Assembly: GCA_947632555.1 (NCBI GenBank)
Contig: CANRPU010000001.1
Coordinates: forward strand, 62,001-126,000
DNA from: an uncultured Lachnospiraceae bacterium
GTDB lineage: Bacteria > Bacillota > Clostridia > Lachnospirales > Lachnospiraceae
DNA: 64,000 nucleotides
Direction of reading: 5' to 3'
Positions 17,549 through 26,460 of the stretch are shown one piece after another. The first letter of the stretch is position 1; every line of letters begins with the position of its first letter. The notes below the pieces were generated by a model. The model did no database searches and was not told the DNA's origin. It saw only the letters and a list, made by a program, of their open reading frames with translations. The position numbers were made by a program, and so were the translations under genes.

Positions 17549-19024
17549 TTACGCTTTTCTAAGCTGCTCTGTCCACCCTGAAGTCGGTACAAACGGTACC
17601 GCTTCTTTTTGAATTTGCTCTATGCCCTTTCCCCGAAAAGCCGCCTCGTTTGACGATATCACAAAGTCATTCTCCGGAAGTCGGTACTTTGTGCCAAATC
17701 CGGCATTTCTTATGGATGGAATGTCTTCTGACGAAAACCCCATTACTGCCGCTATTACCTTATCCACCGCCGCCTGCTCCCAGCCGCCGGCCAGCAGCCC
17801 CATATACCTGGGGCTCGGACAAAGCGGTCCTTCCTTTTCACCCGCAACGATCATATCCGCCAGGATAAACATTTTTCTCTGCTGCTGTTCCGCCAGATTC
17901 CCGCTCTTATCCGCATACATGATAATCCGGTTTACATCACAGATGGTACGCCAAAGAGTATCATTTCCATACCAGCTTCCCTCAGTATATCGGTCGCGGC
18001 GTGACACGCCTGTCATTTTATGGAATATCCCACTGATCACACTATAGAAAAATGATGGCTGTTTTCCCTGCGCTACTCTTCTGTCATTTTTTTCTCCCAA
18101 CTCAGTGCGCCATTTTTTTAACAAAGAATATTGTAAATATTCATCTCCCTTTTCCGCCTTGCTTCCCTTGGTATGATGCGGCAGGCATTCCTTTTTAGCT
18201 ATGCAGCCTATCATATTTTTTAAAGATGCGGTTATTCCTGCTTTTCTGTGTGTTTTAGGTTTTGGCAGATTGATGATCACATCTGCCTCCATCACAGACT
18301 TGGCAATGGAATACCTGTGTTCCTGTTCGTTATGGTACTCCTTCATATATTCCGGAAGATAATTTGTGATCCGCAGATTACCGGCATTTTCTTTGTCCCT
18401 TACAGCGTAGAAGGCACTTTCCGAACCAAGATTCACTACTACATCGCCATTTTCCGCCGTATATTCCGATCCTTTTTTCTGAATACCCGCTGCACCCAGC
18501 TGCCTTAGATCCACCAGCTCTATCGCCACGTTTTGGGAACGGTAATGATCTAACAGACTGTCATAGTGCAGTTCTTTGACCAAAACATCAAAATCACAGC
18601 TTTGTACCGGCGCATCCGCCAAAATGATCCTGCCTTTTCCCCGCAAAGCCAAAATAACATAATCCACTACAGCCCGTACTATCGAAGGGTGCGTAACAAG
18701 GCAGTCCGTTCCCGCCTCATTGTTTCCGTTTACATGACTTACCATATTGGGTTTCACCAATATGGTTTCTCCCGGTAAAATAAATTCGGAAAACGGATTC
18801 CATTCGTTTGTTCCAAAATGTCCCTTATCCATGCCCAGAGCAGCTATTGTCGCGCGGACCATTTCATATACCTTGTTTGTTTCGGACAACGTTATTCTGT
18901 TTTTCATAATTTCCAATTCGGGATACAAAGTATCCGGGCCATAGCAGTTTGTTTCTTCCCATTGCGGATATGATATTCCTTCCACATGCTCTAAATGAAC
19001 TGTGGATTTTGCTGCTGATTCCAT
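17549..19024 (-). CDS. DUF362 domain protein of unknown function
   Basis: A 491-residue soluble protein. VKPNMVSHVNG, THPSIVRAVVDY, LADAPVQSCD and IINLPKPKTHRKAGITASLKN follow the DUF362 pattern, and MIGCIAKKECLPHH continues it. Many DUF362 proteins also carry a 4Fe-4S ferredoxin domain; here I see no Cys-x2-Cys-x2-Cys cluster, so the iron-sulphur part is absent. DUF362 has no assigned chemistry that I can use. The gene lies 2 bases after the NodB-like gene and 18 before the AsnB-type gene, so it probably acts with them on one residue of the glycan, perhaps an amide or acidic substituent (inference). Confidence 0.8.
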   Translation of the reverse strand: MESAAKSTVHLEHVEGISYPQWEETNCYGPDTLYPELEIMKNRITLSETNKVYEMVRATIAALGMDKGHFGTNEWNPFSEFILPGETILVKPNMVSHVNGNNEAGTDCLVTHPSIVRAVVDYVILALRGKGRIILADAPVQSCDFDVLVKELHYDSLLDHYRSQNVAIELVDLRQLGAAGIQKKGSEYTAENGDVVVNLGSESAFYAVRDKENAGNLRITNYLPEYMKEYHNEQEHRYSIAKSVMEADVIINLPKPKTHRKAGITASLKNMIGCIAKKECLPHHTKGSKAEKGDEYLQYSLLKKWRTELGEKNDRRVAQGKQPSFFYSVISGIFHKMTGVSRRDRYTEGSWYGNDTLWRTICDVNRIIMYADKSGNLAEQQQRKMFILADMIVAGEKEGPLCPSPRYMGLLAGGWEQAAVDKVIAAVMGFSSEDIPSIRNAGFGTKYRLPENDFVISSNEAAFRGKGIEQIQKEAVPFVPTSGWTEQLRKA

Positions 19025-19026
19025 TT

Positions 19027-19809
19027 TCAGTCTTCTGCCTCCCGCACTCTATCCAAAACGGCCTTCTCAAGAAACCAGTCACGGTATTCCCCGAAGTCCT
19101 TGCATTCATTGTCAATGCTGTCTATCATTTCCATGGTCTTTTCTCTTACCAGCGCCTTATAATTGTTAAAATTATCATATCCTTCTTTCGTCCACGCGAA
19201 AGGATGTGTTAAAATCTGCACTTTTCCATGGGAAAGTATGGTTTCCTCATCGGGATACCCGTATCGCCAGATATGATTGGCGTCTGACATATATTTTACC
19301 TTTACCGGAGTTTTCTCCGAAACTTCTTCCGCGAAAGTAAAAAATTCATCCTGATAGGCATTTAAAATACCCGGAAGCTTGATATTTTCACGAAGCGCAT
19401 CCTTTGACGGTCTGTGGATGGAGAAAGTATCTACTTCAAATCCAAACATCTCGCTTAAAATCTGCATCTCCTTTAAGATCTGCTTTTTTATCTGTTCCAT
19501 GTCCGTCATGCCGTTCAGGGCGAAATGCAGTCCGATACGATGTCCTCTTTCGTGCATATCCTTTACCATGTCCATATTTCTGCGGGACAAGATATTATAG
19601 GAATTGTTGGTCCACTGAAAAAAGTACGAGGAAGTAAAATCCATACTCTCTTCCACTTTAGACAGCCGATACGCCCGTTCCACACTGTATTCCACATCGT
19701 GGCGCATGATGATAAAGCTGTCGCGCCGCAGAGCCTCCTGATAGGAAGCCTGACGTCCCGTTTGTTTTATGATCTGGATTATTTTACGGTAATCATTGTA
19801 GGAAAACAT
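19027..19809 (-). CDS. Polysaccharide deacetylase-like (NodB-fold) protein
   Basis: A 260-residue protein. SFIIMRHDVEYSVERA (31-46) matches the first motif of a NodB-like subgroup with an Asp after His; GHRIGLHFALNG (89-100) carries the metal His95; FSIHRPSKDAL and ILTHPFAW are later loops. The classic H-x4-H is reduced, so catalysis is likely but not certain. I start at the ATG at 19809: AAAGGTG stands 6 bases before it. The gene is 4 bases after the ATP-grasp gene and 2 before DUF362. It is the third deacetylase-like protein in the window, and unlike the other two it is not next to a formyltransferase. Confidence 0.75.
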   Translation of the reverse strand: MFSYNDYRKIIQIIKQTGRQASYQEALRRDSFIIMRHDVEYSVERAYRLSKVEESMDFTSSYFFQWTNNSYNILSRRNMDMVKDMHERGHRIGLHFALNGMTDMEQIKKQILKEMQILSEMFGFEVDTFSIHRPSKDALRENIKLPGILNAYQDEFFTFAEEVSEKTPVKVKYMSDANHIWRYGYPDEETILSHGKVQILTHPFAWTKEGYDNFNNYKALVREKTMEMIDSIDNECKDFGEYRDWFLEKAVLDRVREAED

Positions 19810-19813
19810 CTTT

Positions 19814-20869
19814 TCACCTTTCAGCAGCTGCAAACCGCATATAAGAATTCGCCATTTCTTTTTCCAAAACGGATCTTCCGCTTATTTTTGCCCAGGATCC
19901 GGAAGTCTTTTTGTAATAACAGTCCGAAAACTGCAATGTATACGGTCCGAAATTCAGGCACTGAAACTCTATCATATGGCATTGTCTGCCATCCCAGGCA
20001 ATGTCAATTGACAGCATGGGAGTATGCAGTTCCTCATACGCGCCTTTCGCGAATTCCAGTATCATCTCTTCTGTCTGCGTAAACTTATCCGGGAATTCTC
20101 TTTTTCCGCTCCCACTGGCTCTAAAATCCCCGGTACGCACTTCTCTGCGGAGCAGATAATATTTATCCGCAAAAACCAGTACCTTATAATCATGAGTCAA
20201 CCCCGGCAGAAAGGTTTGCAGCACCAGTTTCTGCCTTGCCTGCGATGTTTCACCGATCTTTCTTTTCAGCAGCCTTCTCTTGAGCCTTCCAAGCATCTGC
20301 CGGATGCATTTTTTTAAAGAATACTCATAATTAAAATAGGTAATCGCTCCCATTTTACGGATCTTGTAAACCGCATCCTTTTTGTCACGGATCAGCGCTA
20401 CCCCTTCTGAACCGGCTCCCGCAGCGATCTTTAATACCATGGGATATCCGTTTTCCCGCTCCAGAACGTCCTCCACATCCTTTATGGAATACAGACACCT
20501 TGCCTGCAGAGTCCGATACCGTTCGCTCAATCCCATTCTGCATAACTCCATGAACACTTTATTATGATGCGCGCGGAAAAGTTCAAAGCGGGGAAGCAGA
20601 ATCGCGCCATCCATCTGCAGACGCAGCAAAATATCTTCCAGAAAGTCCTTATAAAACAGCCCATAATCCTCACTGGAGGGATAAATAACATACCAGCCGC
20701 GATACTTGGACGGAAACTTTATGTCATGTATACAGATAATCTCCACCTCATTGCCGGCCTCCCGCAGTTCCTTTTGCAGTAACGCAATATCTATTTTCCC
20801 TTCCGCGCCCTGCTCTAACGAACTTGCAACATATCCGTTCCTGTCATGGGCAATCAAAAATCGGCTCAT
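19814..20869 (-). CDS. ATP-grasp domain protein, probable carboxylate-amine ligase
   Basis: A 351-residue protein of the ATP-grasp superfamily. YPMVLKIAAGAGSEGVALI (142-160) is the ATP-binding loop; THDYKVLVFADKYYLL and RASGSGKREF form the middle of the fold; MLSIDIAW and CHMIEFQCLNFGP (285-309) carry Asp289, Glu301 and Asn306 at the metal site. It resembles RimK-type ligases, which join an amine to an activated carboxylate. In glycan loci this could attach an amino acid to a uronic acid or sugar amine. The start at 20869 overlaps the GT4 stop as ATGA, with AAGGAG 10 bases before. Substrates are unknown; the AsnB, DUF362 and NodB-like genes follow directly. Confidence 0.75.
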   Translation of the reverse strand: MSRFLIAHDRNGYVASSLEQGAEGKIDIALLQKELREAGNEVEIICIHDIKFPSKYRGWYVIYPSSEDYGLFYKDFLEDILLRLQMDGAILLPRFELFRAHHNKVFMELCRMGLSERYRTLQARCLYSIKDVEDVLERENGYPMVLKIAAGAGSEGVALIRDKKDAVYKIRKMGAITYFNYEYSLKKCIRQMLGRLKRRLLKRKIGETSQARQKLVLQTFLPGLTHDYKVLVFADKYYLLRREVRTGDFRASGSGKREFPDKFTQTEEMILEFAKGAYEELHTPMLSIDIAWDGRQCHMIEFQCLNFGPYTLQFSDCYYKKTSGSWAKISGRSVLEKEMANSYMRFAAAER

Positions 20870-21981
20870 AGATTTTTTTCTCCTTTTATACACAATTCTT
20901 CCATATATTCCTTCCACTGCCTGCAGACTGCCGTTGTATTGGCCGTTTCCGCTATGCGACGGGCGTTTTCTCCCAGCCGCTCCGCCAGCTCTCTGTCTTC
21001 TATCAGCCGGTTTATCCCCGCTGCCATGGCCGCGGCATCCTTGATCGGCACCAGCAGCCCGTTCACTTCATTCCGGATCAGAGTTCCCGGTCCTCCGCAG
21101 GGACAATCCGTAGCTACCACCGGCAGCCCCAGAGCCATGGCTTCCATAAGCGCGTTAGGCAGTCCTTCCCAGTCGGAAGAAAAAGCGAATACCGCCGCAT
21201 CCGCCAGCTGGGTTTCCAGGCTGTCGCTGGCTCCCATAAGCCGGACACAGCCTTCCGCGCGATGTTCCGCTATGCTCTTCTCCAGAAGCTGCCTGGTTCC
21301 GTCACCCGAATCTCCTCCGTAAATTTCCAGAACATAATCATCATGCTTTTCATGTACCGCCATGAACGCTTCTATCAGCATCAGCTGATTTTTAAAATCC
21401 ACCAGCCGCCCTGACTGCACAACGGCTTTTCTTCTTTCCCGCGGTTTGGGAACGCCCATATACTTCTCGTTGATGGGATTTAAAATAATGCGGGAGCGTC
21501 TTTGTACCTTTTCCGGGAAAAAAGACTTTGCTCCCTCTGTCTGGAATACATTCCCCTTCGCGCGGGGAAACAGAAAAGTAATAAACAGCCTGTCCAGCTT
21601 GCCCGCGTAATGCAGATAAGGATCCGTCCGGACGGAAGTGATCACCGGGATACCGGTAAAGATCCCGGCTGTCAGCGTACGGTAAATCGCTTTTTTGGCA
21701 AAAGCGATCATCACATCCGGTTTTTCTTTTTTCAGAAAAGCCCGCAGATTCCAAACCCGGTCCAGTGCCCGCCTTGGGCGGCTGTGCTTTTCCTGTTTCC
21801 CGTTCAGACCCACATGGATCCTTCGGATCTTTTCATCTATGGCAAATTCATTCTCCGCCGTAGATTCCGTCGCTATCATGACTTCGTATCCATCGTTTAC
21901 CAGATAATTGGAAAGTGTCGTAACAACTCTTTCCGCGCCGCCCTGCTCCAGATTATTTAAGTGAAACGCTATTCTTTTCAT
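20866..21981 (-). CDS. GT4 glycosyltransferase
   Basis: A 371-residue GT4 enzyme: IAFHLNNLEQGGAERVV at the N-terminus, VVQSGRLVDFKNQ, FSSDWEGLPNALMEAM (donor E-x7-E) and VATDCPCGGPGTLI in the C-domain. It overlaps the upstream membrane protein by 29 bases and the downstream ATP-grasp gene by 4. Motifs and length are very close to the GT4 at 14517-15635. Members of this group add N-acetylhexosamines in bacterial N-glycan and O-unit pathways, which is a guide only. Acts at the cytoplasmic face of the membrane. Confidence 0.88.
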   Translation of the reverse strand: MKRIAFHLNNLEQGGAERVVTTLSNYLVNDGYEVMIATESTAENEFAIDEKIRRIHVGLNGKQEKHSRPRRALDRVWNLRAFLKKEKPDVMIAFAKKAIYRTLTAGIFTGIPVITSVRTDPYLHYAGKLDRLFITFLFPRAKGNVFQTEGAKSFFPEKVQRRSRIILNPINEKYMGVPKPRERRKAVVQSGRLVDFKNQLMLIEAFMAVHEKHDDYVLEIYGGDSGDGTRQLLEKSIAEHRAEGCVRLMGASDSLETQLADAAVFAFSSDWEGLPNALMEAMALGLPVVATDCPCGGPGTLIRNEVNGLLVPIKDAAAMAAGINRLIEDRELAERLGENARRIAETANTTAVCRQWKEYMEELCIKGEKNL

Positions 21982-23311
21982 TCCAGTATCCCCATAGCAG
22001 CATGTACATTCCCATATAGACCAGCGGCATATTATATATCATATATCTGGTCTGGGCAAAAATAGTCATACCGACTACGCCGATATTGACCGCGGTGCTG
22101 ATCCCTATGATATATGCCGCTCCTGTAATATCCCTGTTTTTCTTTTTTACCCCGTTTCTGATCAAAAATCCGATATACGCCACCGTAAATATCAGATTAT
22201 ACCAGATAAGGAGGGGACTCGCCTTGGATATGGTGTTTCCCAGTCCCATGAACATATTGGAAACCGCTACCGACAGTAAAATGTTCCAGTTTTCCGGTGC
22301 CAGGGCTGTGATGATCCTCCACGTCAACTGGTCTGCCGCCTCTTCCCGTTCCTCTCCGGAAACACTTTCCGCCCGTGCGTCCAGACAATCATACACAGCC
22401 GGATACATAACCTCAAACTGGATCAGATCATAGCAGTCACCATAATGATGCGCCAGCCTTTCCCAGTTTCGCGGCGCGTACTGATAATTCCATTCCTTTT
22501 CATTGATCTGCCGCAGGATGGTCCGCAGCAGTTCCCTCTGCTCCCCATCTTCGATCCGCTCCGCATCCTCTAGGTCCGAGCAATACAGTGTGGTTACAGC
22601 CCAGAAAGCCATGCTCTTTGTAGGCATCATAAGTTCCCCACGCAGCACAAAACTGTACAGATAGTTTACTCCCCAGGATACCAGAAGAATAACCGCGACT
22701 GAACTCAGCGCTATGACACCCTTTTTCCGGCTTATTATTTTTTTCAGCCATAAGCCGAGATAGCAGATCACTAAAATCGGGACTGCCATAAACATCTGCT
22801 TTCTGGTACAGATCAGGCAGACTGCCCACACTCCGGCCAGGATCATATTCCGATATTCCGCATACCAGAAAAACAGCAGCAGTTCCGTTACAAACAGAAG
22901 ATACAGCGGAATGGCAATCCCCTCGGATTCAATCGAAACACAGTACGTGCTTTTCCTTCCCGCGGCAAAGCGGCATAAAAGCACAACCGCGAACTGCACT
23001 CCCAATAAGACCGAAACCGAAAACCATTTCAGATTAAATTTATCCGTCAGCGCCATCGTCAGCCGCCAGCATGCTGCTGCCGCCAGTACGGACTGAAACA
23101 GAACCACCGCCCGTAAATAGCGGCCTTCTCCGAATATGCCTCTGAACAAAAACAAAAGAGAGGGATACAAAGGCTCTCTGCTGGATATTCCCTGCATATA
23201 TCCTTCCGCATCCGATGTGATGGTAATTTTGTCCGTCGCGAACCAGATCAGATAGAATAAAAGGCTGATTCCCAGGACCCACAGGCTTTTCCTTCTGCGA
23301 TTTGGCATCAC
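21953..23311 (-). CDS. Multi-pass membrane protein, GT-C-like glycosyltransferase
   Basis: A 452-residue protein with about 11 hydrophobic helices. After the first helix comes an extracytoplasmic loop, ITITSDAEGYM then SSREPLYPSLLFLF; an acidic residue followed by Glu-Pro-x-Tyr-Pro is the usual catalytic-loop layout of GT-C enzymes of the GT39/ArnT kind. A large loop near residues 240-320 (RTILRQINEKEWNYQYAPRN) is polar. It would use an undecaprenyl-phosphate sugar outside the cell, or it could be a Wzy-type polymerase. The start is a GTG/ATG pair with GGAAGGAGA upstream. The last 29 bases overlap the GT4 start. Function is inferred from topology. Confidence 0.6.
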   Translation of the reverse strand: MMPNRRRKSLWVLGISLLFYLIWFATDKITITSDAEGYMQGISSREPLYPSLLFLFRGIFGEGRYLRAVVLFQSVLAAAACWRLTMALTDKFNLKWFSVSVLLGVQFAVVLLCRFAAGRKSTYCVSIESEGIAIPLYLLFVTELLLFFWYAEYRNMILAGVWAVCLICTRKQMFMAVPILVICYLGLWLKKIISRKKGVIALSSVAVILLVSWGVNYLYSFVLRGELMMPTKSMAFWAVTTLYCSDLEDAERIEDGEQRELLRTILRQINEKEWNYQYAPRNWERLAHHYGDCYDLIQFEVMYPAVYDCLDARAESVSGEEREEAADQLTWRIITALAPENWNILLSVAVSNMFMGLGNTISKASPLLIWYNLIFTVAYIGFLIRNGVKKKNRDITGAAYIIGISTAVNIGVVGMTIFAQTRYMIYNMPLVYMGMYMLLWGYWNEKNSVSLK

Positions 23312-23372
23312 GATCTCCTTCCTTCCCTGCTCTCCTTCATATCCTCCAATATATCATAATTCATACACACCG

Positions 23373-24554
23373 TCAAACCTGCTCTATCTTTTGCGTAAGC
23401 TGGTCCATATAAGAAGTTTCAGAAAACTGCTCGCTCCGCTTTCCGGCCTTTTCCCCCATGGCCGACAGCTTTTCCGGATCCAGCAGAAGCTTCACGGCCT
23501 CATCCGCAAAGATCCGCTCCTCCGCTTCCGTTACGGAAGCATCCAGATTTTTAACCGGATTCATCAGAGGGAGCAGAACGCCGTACTCGCACGCATAAAC
23601 CTGGTCCTGCGCCTCTGCTCTCGTATAATCTTCCGCCAGGATCTCCGCCGGACCTGTCTTACAGTTTACCGCTATGCAGGGAACGCCTACCGACATCGCC
23701 TCTATCAGCGCGTTCGGAAATCCCTCCGTATAAGAACACAACGCGTAAAGAGAGGCTCTGACCAGATACGGAAAAGGATTTTTCCGCAGTCCCGTGAACA
23801 GCACATTCTTTTCTATATTCAGATCCTCCGCGAGCTTTTCATATTCGGAAAAATCTCCATCACCGATCAGCACCAGTTTCACGTTGGGAATCTCCCGTCT
23901 GATCAGGGAAACCGCCTTGAGCAAATGCCAGAACCCCTTTACCGTATCGGCTCTTCCCATGGAAACGATCACCGGGCCCTCTGTTTCAAAAAAGGCCTTA
24001 TGCCTCTCCTCCATTTCCTCTTTGCACAGACGTCTGTTTTTTTCTACTTCACACGGATTGTACAGACAGATCGTTTCCCTGGGATGATAGAGCGCTTCCA
24101 CCTCATCCCGCATTACCCGCGTACAACAGATAACCGTATCCGCCCTTTTGCAGAGCAGTTTCATGTTTTTCTCTCCCACCGCCCCGTATCCCCGTATTCC
24201 AATCCATATTTTATCCTTTACACGGGAAAGCACATTCACCAGATTGGCAGTCATGCCAAAGCTATAAGTGATCTCAATTTTCCTGCGGCGCTTGATCTGT
24301 CTGACAGCGTTTACTCTGCGAAAAACATTGATGACCTTCCCCACCAGAGTTTTTCTGCTGCCCAGCCCAAGATCCAGCAATTCGGCATCTCCCACATCAT
24401 ACAGCATATTCTTTGTGCTGAATACCACCAGGCAGAGTTCGCACTGATCACACAGGTGACGCGCCGTATACGCGCAGATTCGCTCCAAACCTCCCTGGTC
24501 CAGAAGGGGAACCACCAGCATAACCTTCTTCTTTTCCGTTTTATCCGCTGCCAT
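23373..24554 (-). CDS. GT4 glycosyltransferase
   Basis: A 393-residue GT4 enzyme. KVMLVVPLLDQGGLERICAY opens the acceptor domain; the donor domain has VSMGRADTVKGFWH, LIGDGDFSEYEKLA, CSYTEGFPNALIEAM and VNCKTGPAEIL. These are the usual hallmarks of retaining GT-B enzymes that use nucleotide sugars. Five bases separate it from the FemAB-like gene upstream, and a 61-base gap without recognisable signals follows it. Donor and linkage unknown. Confidence 0.87.
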   Translation of the reverse strand: MAADKTEKKKVMLVVPLLDQGGLERICAYTARHLCDQCELCLVVFSTKNMLYDVGDAELLDLGLGSRKTLVGKVINVFRRVNAVRQIKRRRKIEITYSFGMTANLVNVLSRVKDKIWIGIRGYGAVGEKNMKLLCKRADTVICCTRVMRDEVEALYHPRETICLYNPCEVEKNRRLCKEEMEERHKAFFETEGPVIVSMGRADTVKGFWHLLKAVSLIRREIPNVKLVLIGDGDFSEYEKLAEDLNIEKNVLFTGLRKNPFPYLVRASLYALCSYTEGFPNALIEAMSVGVPCIAVNCKTGPAEILAEDYTRAEAQDQVYACEYGVLLPLMNPVKNLDASVTEAEERIFADEAVKLLLDPEKLSAMGEKAGKRSEQFSETSYMDQLTQKIEQV

Positions 24555-24559
24555 GATCC

Positions 24560-25360
24560 TTATCCTTTTCTGTGTTTTAAAATCGTTACAACCGCCTTGC
24601 CCAAAAAGGAATTTCCCTGATATACATTATAATAGACAGCCGGTTCTCCTCCAAACTTAAACTTAAACGCATCGATCCCGTTGGGATTTTGGGGATCGGA
24701 CACGCCGCCCCAGTCGTAACATTCCTTTCCCTCTCCTTTAAAGAAAAGCATGTCTTCCCAGTGAAGCCTTTTGTTTGCTCTGGCAACCAGGCTGGCATCC
24801 ACCGTCCCGCTGCGAAAATCAGATACGGAATGCAGCAGCCGGACCTGCTTTTCTCCCACTATATAAGAATGATATACCAGCGGATTTTCCTCCTGATAGA
24901 TTCCGGTCAGCAAAACCGCGTCCTTTTTCATATATTCTGTAAACTGCGCCTGATTCCATACCGCTTTCTGCCCCTTCTGCCGATACATCAGTTCATACAT
25001 ATCCGCGAACCGGGAAACTTCATCCGGCCTGCGCAGCAGTTCCGATGAACGAAAGATCCGGTACTCTACCTCCTCTTTCCGATTCCTTCTTATTTCATAC
25101 CGGACATTTTTATGGATACGGGCCGAAAGCGTTTCTTCCGGTTCTTTCAGATCACTGAACAGTGTATGAAATTCTGAAGACAGACAATTTCCGGCAGAAA
25201 AGTGTTCCGCTGCCGCGTCAGATGAAATCCCATGAAAAAAAAGAATATCCGTTTTGCTTTTTTTATATTCTTCCATAGGGGGAAACGTGTCGCTTTCCAA
25301 AAACCATACCTGCGTGATGGATACTCCCTTTTTGCGATAAGTGATCTCTACCATTGTCAT
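24560..25360 (-). CDS. FemAB/GNAT-like acyl- or aminoacyltransferase
   Basis: A 266-residue protein that resembles the second half of FemAB-type enzymes. LSARIHKNVRYEIRRNRK is the typical basic block before the second GNAT lobe; LLTGIYQEENPLVYHSYI and VDASLVARANKRLHWEDML are strand and helix of the acyl-donor fold; YDWGGVSDPQNPNGIDAFK with FKFGGE is the conserved C-terminal block. FemAB proteins move amino acids from charged tRNA to lipid-linked acceptors, whereas related proteins in glycan loci N-acylate amino sugars. The ATG overlaps the upstream GT4 stop (ATGA). A second protein of the same kind is at 31601-32635. Which acyl donor it uses is not visible. Confidence 0.72.
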   Translation of the reverse strand: MTMVEITYRKKGVSITQVWFLESDTFPPMEEYKKSKTDILFFHGISSDAAAEHFSAGNCLSSEFHTLFSDLKEPEETLSARIHKNVRYEIRRNRKEEVEYRIFRSSELLRRPDEVSRFADMYELMYRQKGQKAVWNQAQFTEYMKKDAVLLTGIYQEENPLVYHSYIVGEKQVRLLHSVSDFRSGTVDASLVARANKRLHWEDMLFFKGEGKECYDWGGVSDPQNPNGIDAFKFKFGGEPAVYYNVYQGNSFLGKAVVTILKHRKG

Positions 25361-26460
25361 ACCTCATATATCTTTTCATACTGTTTTATCTGGTCCGTGA
25401 TATCAAAACCGGCCGCCCTGACCTCTTCCAGCCGGCCTTTTCTCTCGTATCCGCAGTTGTTCAGGACATATTCGGCCCACTGCGCAGGAGATCTTTCCAG
25501 GCTGTAAAACTCTACCAGATCCGTAAGTTTCACTTCCGGGGATATGGTATCCGCGATCAGACAGCGAAGTCCGGAAGCCTGTGCCTCTACCACTGTTCCG
25601 GGCAGTCCTTCAAACAGGGACGGAAACACCAGAAAATCCATGGCCTGATAATAGTCGCTTACCGGAGAACGGTTACCCATAAACAGAACAGCCTTTTCCA
25701 GTCCTGCCGCCTTTACCTGCCCGCGGATCTTCTCCAAAAGCTCCCCCTCTCCTAAGAGCAGAAGCGCCGCATCCGGACGCCGCCGATATATTTCGGCAAA
25801 TACCCGGATCAGGAATTCATGGTTTTTGGGCGGCCGGAAGCTGCCCACATGCCCGATCACCAGCTTATCTTCCAGGTGTAACTCCTGCCGCATACGCAGA
25901 CGCGTGTCCTCATGATAAACATATTGGACCGCATCTATGGCATTGGGTATTACCTTTACTCTCCCTTTTTCCACAGCCTTCCTGCCAAATACCGCTTCTC
26001 CGGCCTCTTTTGAGCAGGCCAGACAATAATCCGCTCTGCGGCATAAAGGACGCCTCAGCCACTTTGTAAGGATCCCCTTCGGTCCTGCCGGAACTCCCGC
26101 GCTCCTGGCATGCGCGATAGTAATGGGGATCCCCGCCTTCTTCGCGATGGGAAAATAGATGGAAGCCGTACTGGTCATATGGCCGTGTACAGCTCTGAAT
26201 TCCCTGTGCGCCGCGAAAAACTCTTTTAAGGCCTTTCTGTAGGAAAACCAGTTATAAAACCGAAAACGGGGAACGCGGTATATCCGCCCTCCCAGTTTTT
26301 TAATCTCACTGTCAAAATGTTCTTCCCGCGCAGAATGGGTCAAAAAATCAAACTGTAGTTTTTCCCTGTCAACGCGGCGGTATAAATCCATAACGCGGCT
26401 TTCCGCTCCGCCCAGCCCCAGGCTCCCGAATACATGAAGTACTCTTACCGGTTCCTGCAT
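25357..26460 (-). CDS. GT4 glycosyltransferase
   Basis: A 367-residue GT4 enzyme. RVLHVFGSLGLGGAESRVMD, then HGHMTSTASIYFPIAKKAG in the acceptor domain; GHVGSFRPPKNHEFL, LLLGEGELLEKI, FPSLFEGLPGTVVEAQ and ADTISPEVKLT in the donor domain. The last motif is typical of EpsF-like exopolysaccharide transferases. It overlaps the upstream deacetylase gene by 16 bases and the downstream FemAB-like gene by 4. It adds one residue on the cytoplasmic face of the membrane; the sugar is unknown. Confidence 0.88.
   Translation of the reverse strand: MQEPVRVLHVFGSLGLGGAESRVMDLYRRVDREKLQFDFLTHSAREEHFDSEIKKLGGRIYRVPRFRFYNWFSYRKALKEFFAAHREFRAVHGHMTSTASIYFPIAKKAGIPITIAHARSAGVPAGPKGILTKWLRRPLCRRADYCLACSKEAGEAVFGRKAVEKGRVKVIPNAIDAVQYVYHEDTRLRMRQELHLEDKLVIGHVGSFRPPKNHEFLIRVFAEIYRRRPDAALLLLGEGELLEKIRGQVKAAGLEKAVLFMGNRSPVSDYYQAMDFLVFPSLFEGLPGTVVEAQASGLRCLIADTISPEVKLTDLVEFYSLERSPAQWAEYVLNNCGYERKGRLEEVRAAGFDITDQIKQYEKIYEV

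Noticed and set aside
23391..24620. Plus-strand reading frame of 409 codons
   Set aside because: Antisense to a clear GT4 gene, with His/Arg/Gln-rich low-sense composition.
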